Source: Sediminicola sp037203765 (lineage in GTDB: Bacteria; Bacteroidota; Bacteroidia; Flavobacteriales; Flavobacteriaceae). Taken from it: a stretch of DNA of 64,000 bases. Of this stretch, positions 16,964-26,418 are shown piece after piece. Positions within the stretch are counted from its first letter, which is position 1; each line of letters begins with the position of its first letter. The position numbers and the translations under genes were made by a program. The stretch covers positions 434,001 to 498,000 of the forward strand of contig NZ_JBBCAS010000001.1 in the NCBI RefSeq assembly GCF_037203765.1, written 5' to 3'. The notes beneath the pieces are model-generated. The model ran no database searches. It was not told the DNA's origin and saw only the letters and a program-made list of their open reading frames with translations.

Positions 16964-18157
16964 TTACATGGACAGTTTGTCGTATTTCTTCATCATCTGT
17001 ACGCCATGTACCAAGGTTGCACCACTTTCAATGGCTGCCCCCACATGTACCGCTTCCATCATTTCTTCTTTTGTAATTCCTTTTTGCAATCCGTCCTTGG
17101 TATAAGAATCGATACAGTAAGGACACTTGACCACATGTGAAACGGCCAAAGCAATGAGCGATTTTTCACGGGCGGTCAATGCTCCTTCTTGGAAAACCTT
17201 TCCATAGTAGTCAAAGAATTTCGTCCCTAATTCCTCACTCCAATCGGTAATTTTTCCAAACTTTCTTAAATCTGCTGGATCGTAATATGAATCTGCCATC
17301 TTTTTTTGTTTTTTAGTTTCTGTATGTTCGTTTTTATTGCCAAAATTATATGCAACCCCTTTTAGTTTCCTTTCCGCCAAGGGAAGTATTTCCATATTGT
17401 CCCAATAACCGGTCAGGAGGGTATCGGCATAGGCTTCGGGTAAATGATTTTTTATCATTAACTGGTTGGCAGTCTTATGATCGTATTCAAAATATTCATG
17501 GGAAATCCCAATCTTACCATCAACATCTTCAAGGATCATGTACCAAACCCTTGTTTGCCCCTCATTGGCAGGCATCCCTATGACCCCAGGATTCAGCCAT
17601 AACCTATCCCCCAACTTTTGGTGGAATGGAAGTCCACAGTGGCCGGCTATGATAACATCGCTTTGGGTTTGTTCAAAATTTTGTTGTTTGATATTTTCTG
17701 GAGTGGATTCAAAAATAAACTCCGAAACATTATTATAATCCCCATGCACAACCATGACCTTTTTGCCACCATAGGTAAAGGCCAAATGATGGGGCAGCCT
17801 CCCCATCCATTCAATGGACCCTTGCGAAAGCTGCATTTGTGAATAAGGGTACCATAGTTTGGAAAATCCATCACATCTGCTGCCTTCCGTAAAGTCACAG
17901 CCGCAGTCTTCTCCCCCTTCGTATAACTGTTGTTCAACATTGCCAGAGATGCTTCTGGCACCCCATTTTCTAAAAAGGGAAACAGTTTCTTCTGGTTGGG
18001 CACAATAGCCAACAATGTCACCTGTACAGATTGAATTTTCTGCCGGGATGCCTTTTTCTTCGGCAATGGCCATCAAACGCTCCAAGGCCTGTAGGTTGCT
18101 ATAGACCCCGCCAAATAATAGGAGTTTGCCCGAAAGGGTGCCTAATTGTGTTATCAT
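16964..18157 (-). CDS. Degenerate metallophosphoesterase fused to AhpD-like peroxidase domain
   Basis: From the ATG at 18157 (4-base ATGA overlap with the symporter stop; ATG 18166 is an alternative) the product has 397 residues. Residues 10-265 have a calcineurin-like phosphoesterase layout: GDIVGY 46-51, GNVE 72-75, VVHGD 136-140, AGHCG 171-175. Motif I, normally DxH, reads GGVYSN (16-21) and the last GHxH histidine is glycine. Residues 287-397 are an AhpD/carboxymuconolactone decarboxylase-like domain with CPYC at 345-348, resembling the arsenosugar-associated peroxidase-like protein. The lysine-rich linker is encoded by A-rich DNA with an ATG at 17299 that could start the second domain separately. 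Roles are inferred from association with arsS. Confidence 0.75.
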   Translation of the reverse strand: MITQLGTLSGKLLLFGGVYSNLQALERLMAIAEEKGIPAENSICTGDIVGYCAQPEETVSLFRKWGARSISGNVEQQLYEGGEDCGCDFTEGSRCDGFSKLWYPYSQMQLSQGSIEWMGRLPHHLAFTYGGKKVMVVHGDYNNVSEFIFESTPENIKQQNFEQTQSDVIIAGHCGLPFHQKLGDRLWLNPGVIGMPANEGQTRVWYMILEDVDGKIGISHEYFEYDHKTANQLMIKNHLPEAYADTLLTGYWDNMEILPLAERKLKGVAYNFGNKNEHTETKKQKKMADSYYDPADLRKFGKITDWSEELGTKFFDYYGKVFQEGALTAREKSLIALAVSHVVKCPYCIDSYTKDGLQKGITKEEMMEAVHVGAAIESGATLVHGVQMMKKYDKLSM

Positions 18158-19485
18158 TTTATCCATTTGGGTATAAAATATAAAAGGATACAGGAGAATA
18201 TTCCCCAAAAATTTATCCAAAGTAAATCTGCGTATTTACCATTTGTGAAGATCAATGCTTGGGGGAACATTTCAAAAAGCAATAAAAATCCAAATAATAT
18301 ACCACAAAAAACACTTAAATAGAAACTGATTTTTGGTGTTTCACTTTTCCAGAACAAAAAGACAGGGGTCAAGCCAATAACCATGGTTCCGCTAATGGTG
18401 GTGGCCGATAAAATTTCTGCATCCAAAAATACAGGAATAGTGCCTAAAATGGCAATGGCAGCCATGGACCAACGCCCAAATTTTAAGGTATTGCCCATAT
18501 TAAGGTCAACTGATAACAGCTTTGAAAAAGATGAAAAAGTGGAATCCAAGGTGGAGGCGGCCGAAGTGATCATAATAAAATTGATCACCAAAAGAATGAC
18601 CACACCAAAAGCTTTTCCAACTTCAACCGCTGCCTGTCCTTGCAAACCGCTATGCTTGGCATAAACACCAATGATACTAAAAAGTATAATACTGAGAGCT
18701 CCCACCAAACTGGCCCATAAGAAGCTTTTTCGTGTAACTCGTGGACTACTTATAAATCCTCTGTCGGTTAGTACCGGATCATGAAAAGGATAACTGAAAG
18801 ACTGTAGAAGTGCTGCCAAAAGTAGATTGACACCCATTTCAAAACTCCATACCCCAGTAGTTAACGCCTTGGAAGGGGAGAAGGAAGTATCTACATGGAA
18901 AACGTTCCAGAGGATGATGAACAGTAAGATGGAAAATAAGGCCATTTGAATGACATCTGTAAAAATAGAACTGCTCAGTCCCCCTTTCAGGGTATAGGCC
19001 AACGTTAGTGCGGTAAAAACCAAAATGGACCAATAATAGGGAGATGATCCTGTTTCGCCAAAGTAGGTTCCTATGACCATGGTGTTGCTCCATACCTCGT
19101 TAAATAGTCGTATCGCGATCAATATGGAAAATACAGCTACTGCACCTTTGCCAAATCTGGTAATTAGAAAATGGTGGATACTTTTAAATTTGCCCTGCTT
19201 TCTCATTTGAAAAATAATAAGTCCGGCAACCGCAAAAGAGACATAATAGGCAGCATAGGCCACGCCACCTACGATTCCATAATCCAATCCCAAATTTGCC
19301 GCATTGGTTATGCTCTTGGCAAATATCCATGAGATGACCAGACTCCCCATCAACATAAAGGTGTTAGGAGCTTTCTTATGGTGCACAGCCTTAAAAAACT
19401 GATTGGTATTTTTAGCAAGTGGAGAAAGTAGGAACAGTATCACACTTGAGGTGACAATCAAGCCCCATTGCCAAATTTGTTCCAT
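18154..19485 (-). CDS. Sodium:solute symporter family transporter
   Basis: The protein of 443 residues has about 12-13 hydrophobic spans. The SSF-family signature GGLSSSIFTDVIQM lies near residues 168-181, and the first helices have the family's GSLVISWIFAK pattern. It would take up a solute across the inner membrane with sodium. It lies 35 bases after SusD and is coupled by an ATGA overlap to the metallophosphoesterase fusion, so it probably completes an import route: SusCD across the outer membrane, this protein across the inner. The substrate is unknown; context points to an organic compound linked to ArsS chemistry. Confidence 0.85.
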   Translation of the reverse strand: MEQIWQWGLIVTSSVILFLLSPLAKNTNQFFKAVHHKKAPNTFMLMGSLVISWIFAKSITNAANLGLDYGIVGGVAYAAYYVSFAVAGLIIFQMRKQGKFKSIHHFLITRFGKGAVAVFSILIAIRLFNEVWSNTMVIGTYFGETGSSPYYWSILVFTALTLAYTLKGGLSSSIFTDVIQMALFSILLFIILWNVFHVDTSFSPSKALTTGVWSFEMGVNLLLAALLQSFSYPFHDPVLTDRGFISSPRVTRKSFLWASLVGALSIILFSIIGVYAKHSGLQGQAAVEVGKAFGVVILLVINFIMITSAASTLDSTFSSFSKLLSVDLNMGNTLKFGRWSMAAIAILGTIPVFLDAEILSATTISGTMVIGLTPVFLFWKSETPKISFYLSVFCGILFGFLLLFEMFPQALIFTNGKYADLLWINFWGIFSCILLYFIPKWIK

Positions 19486-19520
19486 ACTTAATTATTTATA
19501 TTCTACTTATTTTGTTTTTT

Positions 19521-20972
19521 CTATTGGTCCCACCATACCCTTACATTGATGCTGTTCCCATCCGTTGCCGCTGCCGCAGCGGAATAATTTTTATTGTTCA
19601 ACGCCTCTTCTTCTGCCGGATAGGGCATTCTAACCGGAATTAGGTCATTGTTCAAACTCGCTGAAATAGTTTTTAATTGCGGGAATCCTGTTCTTCTGTA
19701 TTCTATCCAACCCTCATAACCATTGATCATATTGGCTATCCATTTTTGGGTGATAATCTGTTCCAGAGGATCTGCACCTGTTAAACCATATGCCGCATCA
19801 ATCGTCAAATAGGTAGAAGGCAAAGGAACTTGCCAGTATTCAAAAGCTTGAGTTACCCCTCTTTCGTATAATTGCTGGGCGTTGGCATTGATCAAACCTT
19901 TTTCGGCCGCCTCTGCCAACAGGAACTGTGTTTCCCAACCGGTCATAAAATTGGCATCCAAGAGTCCGGTATTTTCCCTAAAAATGGTACCTGTCAAAGA
20001 ATAATCTGCCAAGGCTATGGAGGTCTGGGAGGCATCAATACCATTTAAAAGGCCATTGAACTCTTCATTGGTGCTATTGGCAAACGGACGGAACAATCGT
20101 TCTATCCTATCGTCGTTAAGATCGGTCAATATCTCCTCCATGGTTTCGGAAAGGACAAAATTGTTGAAATCTCCTATGCGCAAGCGTGCCAATCTAAAAT
20201 TATTGGGTTCCCCATCGGTAAAATCAAAAACAGCATTTTGTGTGTTGTCGTTTATAAATTCGCCTCCATCAAAAATGAGTTGCAGATCTGAGCTTACATC
20301 CATTTTGTTGGATATTCTCATCAGTGCTTTTATTTTCAGGGAATTGGCAAAACGAATCCAAGCTTCCAGATCCCCATGGAACAATATATCTCCCTCCAGG
20401 GCAATGGTACCCGAATAGTTTTGAATGGCCAAAACTCCTTTGTCCAAGTTGTCCAAGATGCCTCCTTCGGCCATATAAATAGTTTCTTGGGCATCATAAC
20501 TTGGTGTAACCGTTTCGCTCTTGCCCCTAAAAGCCTCTGCATAAGGGACATCCCCAAAAATATCTGTCAGTCCAGCGGTCATATACGCTTTTAGAATAAG
20601 GGCCGGACCTTCATAAACAGCAAAGGTTTCTATGGTACGCGCCTGATCTAGGATGATTTCATTGTCACGTAGGTTTTTGTAAAAAATGGGCCATGGATTG
20701 CCTCCCAATTGAGGGGATTTTAGATTATGCCTATCAAAAAGGTTAAAATCCAATGCCGTGGTGTATTGCCCCAAAAGATTACCTGCGGTGAAGCCTTCAT
20801 AGGACATCTGCTCCCCATAATCATAAATAACTTGGCGCAATAGAAGATTCGGCTGTACGCCAACAGGTGCATTAGGATTGGTATTGATTTCTTCAAAGTC
20901 TTTGGTGCAAGAGCCTACAACGACCAATGCCATGATTAAGACCCAAACCTTCGTATGTATATAATTTTTCAT
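19521..20972 (-). CDS. SusD/RagB-like outer-membrane nutrient-binding lipoprotein
   Basis: The 483-residue protein has a signal peptide and lipobox ending VVGSC (Cys22). It then has CTKDFEEINTNPNAP, the common opening of the SusD-like_2 (PF12771) family, and alpha-helical TPR-like texture. It is the surface lid and binding partner of the TonB-dependent SusC pore encoded 9 bases upstream. This family differs from classical glycan-binding SusD, and many members occur with non-carbohydrate substrates. It is followed by a sodium symporter rather than glycoside hydrolases; no carbohydrate-active enzyme lies in this block. The ligand is therefore likely not a large polysaccharide (inference). Confidence 0.9.
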   Translation of the reverse strand: MKNYIHTKVWVLIMALVVVGSCTKDFEEINTNPNAPVGVQPNLLLRQVIYDYGEQMSYEGFTAGNLLGQYTTALDFNLFDRHNLKSPQLGGNPWPIFYKNLRDNEIILDQARTIETFAVYEGPALILKAYMTAGLTDIFGDVPYAEAFRGKSETVTPSYDAQETIYMAEGGILDNLDKGVLAIQNYSGTIALEGDILFHGDLEAWIRFANSLKIKALMRISNKMDVSSDLQLIFDGGEFINDNTQNAVFDFTDGEPNNFRLARLRIGDFNNFVLSETMEEILTDLNDDRIERLFRPFANSTNEEFNGLLNGIDASQTSIALADYSLTGTIFRENTGLLDANFMTGWETQFLLAEAAEKGLINANAQQLYERGVTQAFEYWQVPLPSTYLTIDAAYGLTGADPLEQIITQKWIANMINGYEGWIEYRRTGFPQLKTISASLNNDLIPVRMPYPAEEEALNNKNYSAAAAATDGNSINVRVWWDQ

Positions 20973-20981
20973 TTGTCGTAC

Positions 20982-23900
20982 TTAAAAATTAATTCCTGCT
21001 TTTAACCCAATACTTCTTGTGGTTGCATAGGACATATCCTCTACACCACTTACAAATCCTTGTCCTTGAACGGCAAGCTGCTCAGGATCAAAATGGGGGT
21101 TTTCGGTTATTGCAAATAGGTTCCTTCCAATAAGTGAAATATTTAGGGTGGCATCTGTTTTAAAAACCTTGAGGTTATCAAAGGTATAACCTAAGGCCAC
21201 TTGTCTCAGTTTTAAGAATGATGCATCGTAGGTGTTGTTCTCTTCATGGTTTCTGTCATAGAATTGGCGGTAATAACTTTCGGCCGTCACGGCAACCGTA
21301 TTGGGTTGGTAAACCGGGGCACTTTGGGTACCTACATTAACAACTCCTTTGGGTACTATGCCATCTTCTGGTCTATTTGAAGTTTCGGCCAACTGTCCAC
21401 CCACATTACCAAGAGCTCTTGTTCTGGACACAATAATACCACCCTGTCTCCAATCCAAAAGAACACCCAAATCCCAGTTTTTATATTGAAATTGATTGTT
21501 GAAGCCCATCATAAAGTCTGGATTGTAGTTCCCTAATTTCTGTAAATTGTTATCCGGAATATAGCGCCCCTGATCTGTTAGGATAAATTCCCCGTTCTCG
21601 TTCCTTAGATATCCCGTACCGTAAAGATCACCGACACGCCCACCTTCTTCAACCTGTAAAAATACCGTTTGGTTTTGACTATCATATATTCTGGAATAGG
21701 CCAAGGTCAACCTTCCATCCTCTTGGGGAAGGTCTTCCACTACAGCCCTGTTGGTACTAAAGTTTAGTGTGCTTTTCCACCTAAAATCTTGGGTAGCTAT
21801 GGGGGTAATACCTGCAATGATTTCTATTCCTTGGGATCTTACAGCCCCTCCATTGACCACTTGTTGGGTATACCCAGATGAAATTCCTATGGGCAGGGAT
21901 ATGATTTGGTCCTTGGTTAGTGCATTATAATAGCTAACATCAAAATTCAGGCGGTCCCTAAAAAAGCGTATATCGGCTCCAATTTCAAATGAACTTGTAG
22001 TTTCTGGTTTAAGATTAGGGTTGGCGATGGTATTTTGATCGCTAAAAGTGGGCTGACCGTTGAATGGGGTCTGGGCTACAAATGCCCCTGTAGTCTGATA
22101 GGGATTCGTGTCATTTCCCACTTGGGCATAACTGGCACGTAACTTTGCAAAAGATATAAATGCTGGTAGGTCTGCTACTTCAGAAATGATAAAACTACTG
22201 GAGACCGATGGGTAAAAGAAAGAGGTGTTGTCTACTGAAAATGGAGTCGCCAACGAACTGGACCAGTCGTTACGTCCGGTAATATCCAAAAACAAATAGT
22301 TTTTGTAGCCCAGTTTTGCAATACCATAGAAACTATTGATTCTTTTTTCTGACTCAAATTCGAATACCTCCACCGGAGAAGCGGCATTGGATAGTTTAAA
22401 AATACCAGGCTGGGCCAAACTAGTGGTCTGGGATTGGTTGGTAGCCGCCCGTTGATCCATTCTATTGCCACCCAATGAAATATCTACCTTGAAGTCGTTA
22501 AACCTATTGGTATAATTCAAAAGGACGTCGGTGTTGATCTCACGGAAGAACACATCGTGCTCTGCATAGCCACCATTTCTAAAGCGGTTGGAGCTGAAAG
22601 CTCTTTTCAATTGTCGGAGCTCACTGGAATAGTCCATTCCTGATCGTATGGTAGCACTCAGATGATCTGTAATTTCATATTTGGCGGATATGTGGCCAAA
22701 AACCCTGTCCCTATTAAAAGAGTTGGTATTCTCTTTAAGTATAAAATAAGGGTTGTCAAAAAAGGTATAGTTGTAGGAATACTGTTGCAGTCCCTCCAAT
22801 CCGGGCTGCCAATAATCCTTCAAGCTTTCTATATTCAATGATCTTGGTCCCCATGCTACCAAAGAGTAGTTCACGTTTTCGGAACCATAACCATTGGACG
22901 GCCTATTGTCACTTTGTGAATTGATATAACTGATGGCAGAATTGATTTTCAGTTTATCCGTAGGTGCAAAACCAAGTCGGGCACTTATGGTTTGGCGATC
23001 CAAATTAACTCCAGGGATAATGGATTCGCTTCTTAAATCGGTAAAAGACAGCCTATAGTTGCCTTTATCAAAACCGGAACCAATGGAAAGGTTATTGATG
23101 GTGGTAGTACCGGTTTCGTAGAAATCCCTTAAATTATCGGGGTGGGATATAAACGGGGTAGGTGTAATGGCAATATCATCATATAATGCCGTATCCCCGC
23201 CACGGACTGTTCTGCCGTCAGGTAAAAATACCGGGCTATCAAATTGGGGTATCAATAAGCCTTGGTCCAATCGAGGACCCCAACTATAGGTGATATTGTC
23301 GTTTGTTCCGCCTCCTAGACCGTCCACAAAAGCAAATTGCCCGGAATTACCTTGTCCATATTCATTTTGAAATTCAGGCAGTTTAAAGGCCGAATCCACA
23401 AAAAAACTAGTGTTGTAGCTAATTCCCAATCCCCTGCTATTGGCCCCATTTTTTGTTTCAATGACAATGACCCCATTGGATGCCCTTGTGCCATATAGGG
23501 CTGCAGCACTAGGGCCTTTAAGTACAGACACCGAAGCAATATCATCTGGGTTTACTTCCATCGCTCCGTTTCCAAAATCTATGGCTTGAAACCCTGCCGC
23601 AGCTTCATTGGTAAAATTAAATATTGAGTTGTTGTTGATGGGCACGCCATCTACAACAAACAAAGGGTTGTTATTGGAAAAAGATGCTTCGCCCCTTATG
23701 GTTATTTTTGAGGAGGAGCCTACCCCTGTGGCACCTTGGTTGATGGTTACACCGGCCAATTTTCCAGATAAGTTGTCCAAAAAATTGACCGATTTAACTT
23801 CTGTCAGTCCTTTTGAATCGATGCTCTGTACCACATATCCCAATTCTTTACTTTCCCTTTTAAGACCAAAAGCCGTTAGTACAACTTCATCCAATTCCTG

Positions 23901-24185
23901 ACTTGAATCTCGCAGCACCATATTGATCATGGGCCTTTGGCGAATAGCAATAATTTGAGTCTCAAAACCCAAGGATGAAAATTCCAAGGAACCTGTATTG
24001 TCCGGAATATTAATGGCATACTCCCCTAAGTCGTTCGTGGTAGCCCCCTGGTTCGTTCCAACATATACGATATTCACACCTGGCAGTCCTTCGCCCGTTT
24101 CAGAGGTTACTTTGCCCGAGATAATGGTTTGTGATGTACCCAATGCACATAAGCATAAGGTCATTATTATAATGATTCGTTTCAT
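20982..24185 (-). CDS. SusC/RagA-family TonB-linked outer membrane transporter
   Basis: The protein has 1067 residues: a signal peptide (about 1-19), a carboxypeptidase-regulatory-like beta-sandwich (about 20-95; ISGKVTSETGEGLPGVNI), and a TonB plug (DEVVLTAFG onward, ending in a GVIVIETKNG segment). A 22-strand barrel follows, ending in an aromatic-terminated final strand (SIGLKAGINF). It imports a SusD-bound ligand into the periplasm using TonB energy. It lies 64 bases after the glycosyltransferase and 9 before susD. Length is typical of the family and the gene is intact. The substrate is unknown; placement with arsS and a symporter is the unusual point. Confidence 0.93.
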   Translation of the reverse strand: MKRIIIIMTLCLCALGTSQTIISGKVTSETGEGLPGVNIVYVGTNQGATTNDLGEYAINIPDNTGSLEFSSLGFETQIIAIRQRPMINMVLRDSSQELDEVVLTAFGLKRESKELGYVVQSIDSKGLTEVKSVNFLDNLSGKLAGVTINQGATGVGSSSKITIRGEASFSNNNPLFVVDGVPINNNSIFNFTNEAAAGFQAIDFGNGAMEVNPDDIASVSVLKGPSAAALYGTRASNGVIVIETKNGANSRGLGISYNTSFFVDSAFKLPEFQNEYGQGNSGQFAFVDGLGGGTNDNITYSWGPRLDQGLLIPQFDSPVFLPDGRTVRGGDTALYDDIAITPTPFISHPDNLRDFYETGTTTINNLSIGSGFDKGNYRLSFTDLRSESIIPGVNLDRQTISARLGFAPTDKLKINSAISYINSQSDNRPSNGYGSENVNYSLVAWGPRSLNIESLKDYWQPGLEGLQQYSYNYTFFDNPYFILKENTNSFNRDRVFGHISAKYEITDHLSATIRSGMDYSSELRQLKRAFSSNRFRNGGYAEHDVFFREINTDVLLNYTNRFNDFKVDISLGGNRMDQRAATNQSQTTSLAQPGIFKLSNAASPVEVFEFESEKRINSFYGIAKLGYKNYLFLDITGRNDWSSSLATPFSVDNTSFFYPSVSSSFIISEVADLPAFISFAKLRASYAQVGNDTNPYQTTGAFVAQTPFNGQPTFSDQNTIANPNLKPETTSSFEIGADIRFFRDRLNFDVSYYNALTKDQIISLPIGISSGYTQQVVNGGAVRSQGIEIIAGITPIATQDFRWKSTLNFSTNRAVVEDLPQEDGRLTLAYSRIYDSQNQTVFLQVEEGGRVGDLYGTGYLRNENGEFILTDQGRYIPDNNLQKLGNYNPDFMMGFNNQFQYKNWDLGVLLDWRQGGIIVSRTRALGNVGGQLAETSNRPEDGIVPKGVVNVGTQSAPVYQPNTVAVTAESYYRQFYDRNHEENNTYDASFLKLRQVALGYTFDNLKVFKTDATLNISLIGRNLFAITENPHFDPEQLAVQGQGFVSGVEDMSYATTRSIGLKAGINF

Positions 24186-24249
24186 TTAATTCTTGTAATG
24201 GTAATAGTATTGGTTTTTTGCAAAAAGAGAATTTTGCACTTGAATAAGT

Positions 24250-24945
24250 TTAGACCACAATTAGAAGAGGTGATCCTTTATTGTAAATGCATTCGCTATG
24301 TACTTCGGAATATTCATATTGTTTGTATTCAATATGATAACTATGGAAACCGATAATGTACAACATGAGTTGTATTAGTCGATCGGAAACCTGGGATTGT
24401 AGTTTTATAATATCCTTCAAATCTTGGACACAATCAATATCTGTAAGTGTTACAAGTTGAACGATGGCTTTGTTGTTTTCTTGAATCAGATTTAATACTG
24501 CAGCGGCGGTGCGGTTCGTTTGCCACGGGATTTTTTTAAATTCAATGGCATCAAATTGGGATTTGTGGATGCCCATTAAATAAAAGCCACCATCCGCACA
24601 ACGGCCCATAACCGATTGCCGGTTCGCTAAATGTAAGGATGCGCTTTTAATCTGTTCAACTTGCAATAAGGGACTATCATTGCCTATGGTAATGATATTC
24701 TCATAACCATGATCAAAAACAGATTGTATGGCATTGGTAAACCGTTCCCCAAAAGTGGCCCCTATCTGTTCGTTTTCCGTAACATGAAAATAGGAAAGAC
24801 CAGATTTTTCTACCGTATGAATTGTATTCTTGGTAAGCTCAGTATATAATTCTGCGGCTTTAGGGATGGGTTTGTGCAACATTTCCTCAGATGGGGAAAG
24901 TGCAAATACCAGAACTGCCGTGGACAAATGTGCTTTTGGGGGCAT
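24250..24945 (-). CDS. DUF2064 / TIGR04282-like glycosyltransferase (arsenosugar-associated type)
   Basis: The 231-residue protein has a nucleotide-sugar-transferase-like Rossmann fold: an opening AVLVFALSP strand, GNDSPLL around residue 137 as the metal-binding turn, and GRCADGGFYLMGI around 118-130 of the fold core. This pattern matches DUF2064, which includes the TIGR04282 arsenosugar-biosynthesis glycosyltransferases. Such an enzyme could attach a sugar to the ArsS product. Its last ~40 residues (IIGFHSYHIEYKQYEY onward) are not typical of the family. It is the first gene of the minus-strand SusC/ArsS block. Confident on fold, moderate on pathway. Confidence 0.72.
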   Translation of the reverse strand: MPPKAHLSTAVLVFALSPSEEMLHKPIPKAAELYTELTKNTIHTVEKSGLSYFHVTENEQIGATFGERFTNAIQSVFDHGYENIITIGNDSPLLQVEQIKSASLHLANRQSVMGRCADGGFYLMGIHKSQFDAIEFKKIPWQTNRTAAAVLNLIQENNKAIVQLVTLTDIDCVQDLKDIIKLQSQVSDRLIQLMLYIIGFHSYHIEYKQYEYSEVHSECIYNKGSPLLIVV

Positions 24946-24969
24946 GAAAATTTTGACTTTGATCTACCT

Positions 24970-25007
24970 ACGTTAAAAACGTGTTAAGGGTTTGGTCGAA
25001 GGTCGAA
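24970..25007 (-). promoter_or_regulatory. Leader of the SusC/ArsS block: inverted repeat plus tandem repeat
   Basis: ACGTT-AAA-AACGT (24970-24982) is a perfect 5-3-5 inverted repeat 25 bases upstream of the first gene. GGTCGAA is repeated twice in tandem at 24994-25007. The inverted repeat nearly matches one upstream of tetR. No clear TAnnTTTG element was seen in the 294 bases before 25240, which hold no other gene. Confidence 0.4.
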
Positions 25008-25260
25008 CTTTTCCATTACATGTTCATTAAGAAATTTAACATTTTGTTATTTTATATTCCTGATATGAGAAATAATCTAAGTGTTATGGTCAAAAAGCGG
25101 AGTAATAGTTATATAATTTTGTTAAAGAAGTTCTATGTGGCATAAACTACCATTAAGTAGGTATCTTGGTGTTCCAAAAGATATTCAGATGCTAACAGAA
25201 TGTATAATTCCCAGCACTTTGTGAAAGCGTTTTTAATAAATGAAAGAAATTTTTACGATT

Positions 25261-26256
25261 ATGAGCAAGACAATTTTACTGGACAAAAGGCCCGAAGGAA
25301 AGCCAACTAAGTCCGACTTTAAATTTGTAAATGAAACCACGCCCGAAGTCAATTCAGGAGAAATACTTTTGAAGACCCATTATATTTCCGTAGATCCTTA
25401 TCTAAGGGGTAGAATGAGGGATGTTAAATCATATATCCCTCCTTTTGAACTACAAAAGCCTATTGTTTCTGGAATCATCGCAGAGGTAATGGAGTCTAAA
25501 AACAAAGATTTTTCCAAAGGAGATTTTGTTTCAGGCACCTTGGCATGGAAGGAACAACAGGTATCCAACGGGGATGGCCTGATCAAAGTAGATGCTGAAA
25601 GGGCGCCATTGTCTGCCTATTTGGGAATATTGGGAATGACCGGACTAACGGCCTATTTGGGGCTCACCGAAATCGGAAAACCTAAAAAAGGAGAAACATT
25701 ATTGGTTTCTGGTGCCGCAGGAGCTGTTGGTAGTGTAGTAGGGCAAATAGGAAAAATTCTTGGATTAAGGGTTGTTGGTATTGCAGGTAGCGATGAGAAA
25801 GTGACCCTATTGAAATCTGATTTTGGCTTCGACGATGCCATAAACTACAACACCACCGACAATATGGCAAAGGCTATTGCGGAAAAATGCCCGGATGGGG
25901 TAGATGTATATTTTGATAATGTTGGAGGCGATATTTCAGATGCCGTTTTCTATAATATCAATAAGAAAGCGCGACTCGTCATATGCGGGGCCATTTCGGT
26001 CTATAATGAAACAGAATTACCCAAAAGTATCAGTGTGCAGCCCTTTTTGATAAAAAATAGCGCGCTAATGCAAGGGTTTATCATTTTTGATTATGTGGAC
26101 AAGTATCCGGAAGCCATGAAACAACTGGGTCAATGGTTGGGAGAAGGCAAACTGACCTATAAAGAGACCATTGTAGAGGGGTTTGAAGCCACCCCACAAG
26201 CATTCATCGATCTGTTTGACGGTAAAAACAAAGGAAAGATGGTGGTAAAGGTTTAA
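25261..26256 (+). CDS. NADP-dependent MDR-family oxidoreductase (CurA/PTGR-like)
   Basis: The protein has 331 residues from the ATG at 25261. An ATG 21 bases earlier is open but adds residues not typical of the family, which begins with a short MSKxILL-type strand. It has the family's HYISVDPYLRGRM segment and a glycine-rich GAAGAVGSVVGQ nucleotide site near residue 150. It lacks the zinc-binding cysteine cluster, as in leukotriene B4 dehydrogenase/prostaglandin reductase and curcumin reductase. It reduces activated C=C bonds of enones with NADPH. It ends just before a terminator and seems to be a single-gene unit. Confidence 0.88.
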   Translation: MSKTILLDKRPEGKPTKSDFKFVNETTPEVNSGEILLKTHYISVDPYLRGRMRDVKSYIPPFELQKPIVSGIIAEVMESKNKDFSKGDFVSGTLAWKEQQVSNGDGLIKVDAERAPLSAYLGILGMTGLTAYLGLTEIGKPKKGETLLVSGAAGAVGSVVGQIGKILGLRVVGIAGSDEKVTLLKSDFGFDDAINYNTTDNMAKAIAEKCPDGVDVYFDNVGGDISDAVFYNINKKARLVICGAISVYNETELPKSISVQPFLIKNSALMQGFIIFDYVDKYPEAMKQLGQWLGEGKLTYKETIVEGFEATPQAFIDLFDGKNKGKMVVKV

Positions 26257-26312
26257 TTAACCATAGGTTGAACGACCGATGGAGTCTAACTTTTTGTTTA
26301 AAAAAGAGCTAG

Positions 26313-26350
26313 AAAAAACCTGTTTTCATAAGTGATAACAGGTTTTTTTT
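26313..26350 (+). terminator. Intrinsic terminator after the MDR oxidoreductase
   Basis: A perfect 12-bp inverted repeat (AAAAAACCTGTT / AACAGGTTTTTT) with a 12-base loop ends in eight T, 56 bases after the stop codon. Confidence 0.9.
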
Positions 26351-26418
26351 AAGTTCAATGGGCCAAAGGTGGCCGAAGGTTATTTGGATATGGGTGAGAA
26401 ATGGGAATAAATCAGAAA

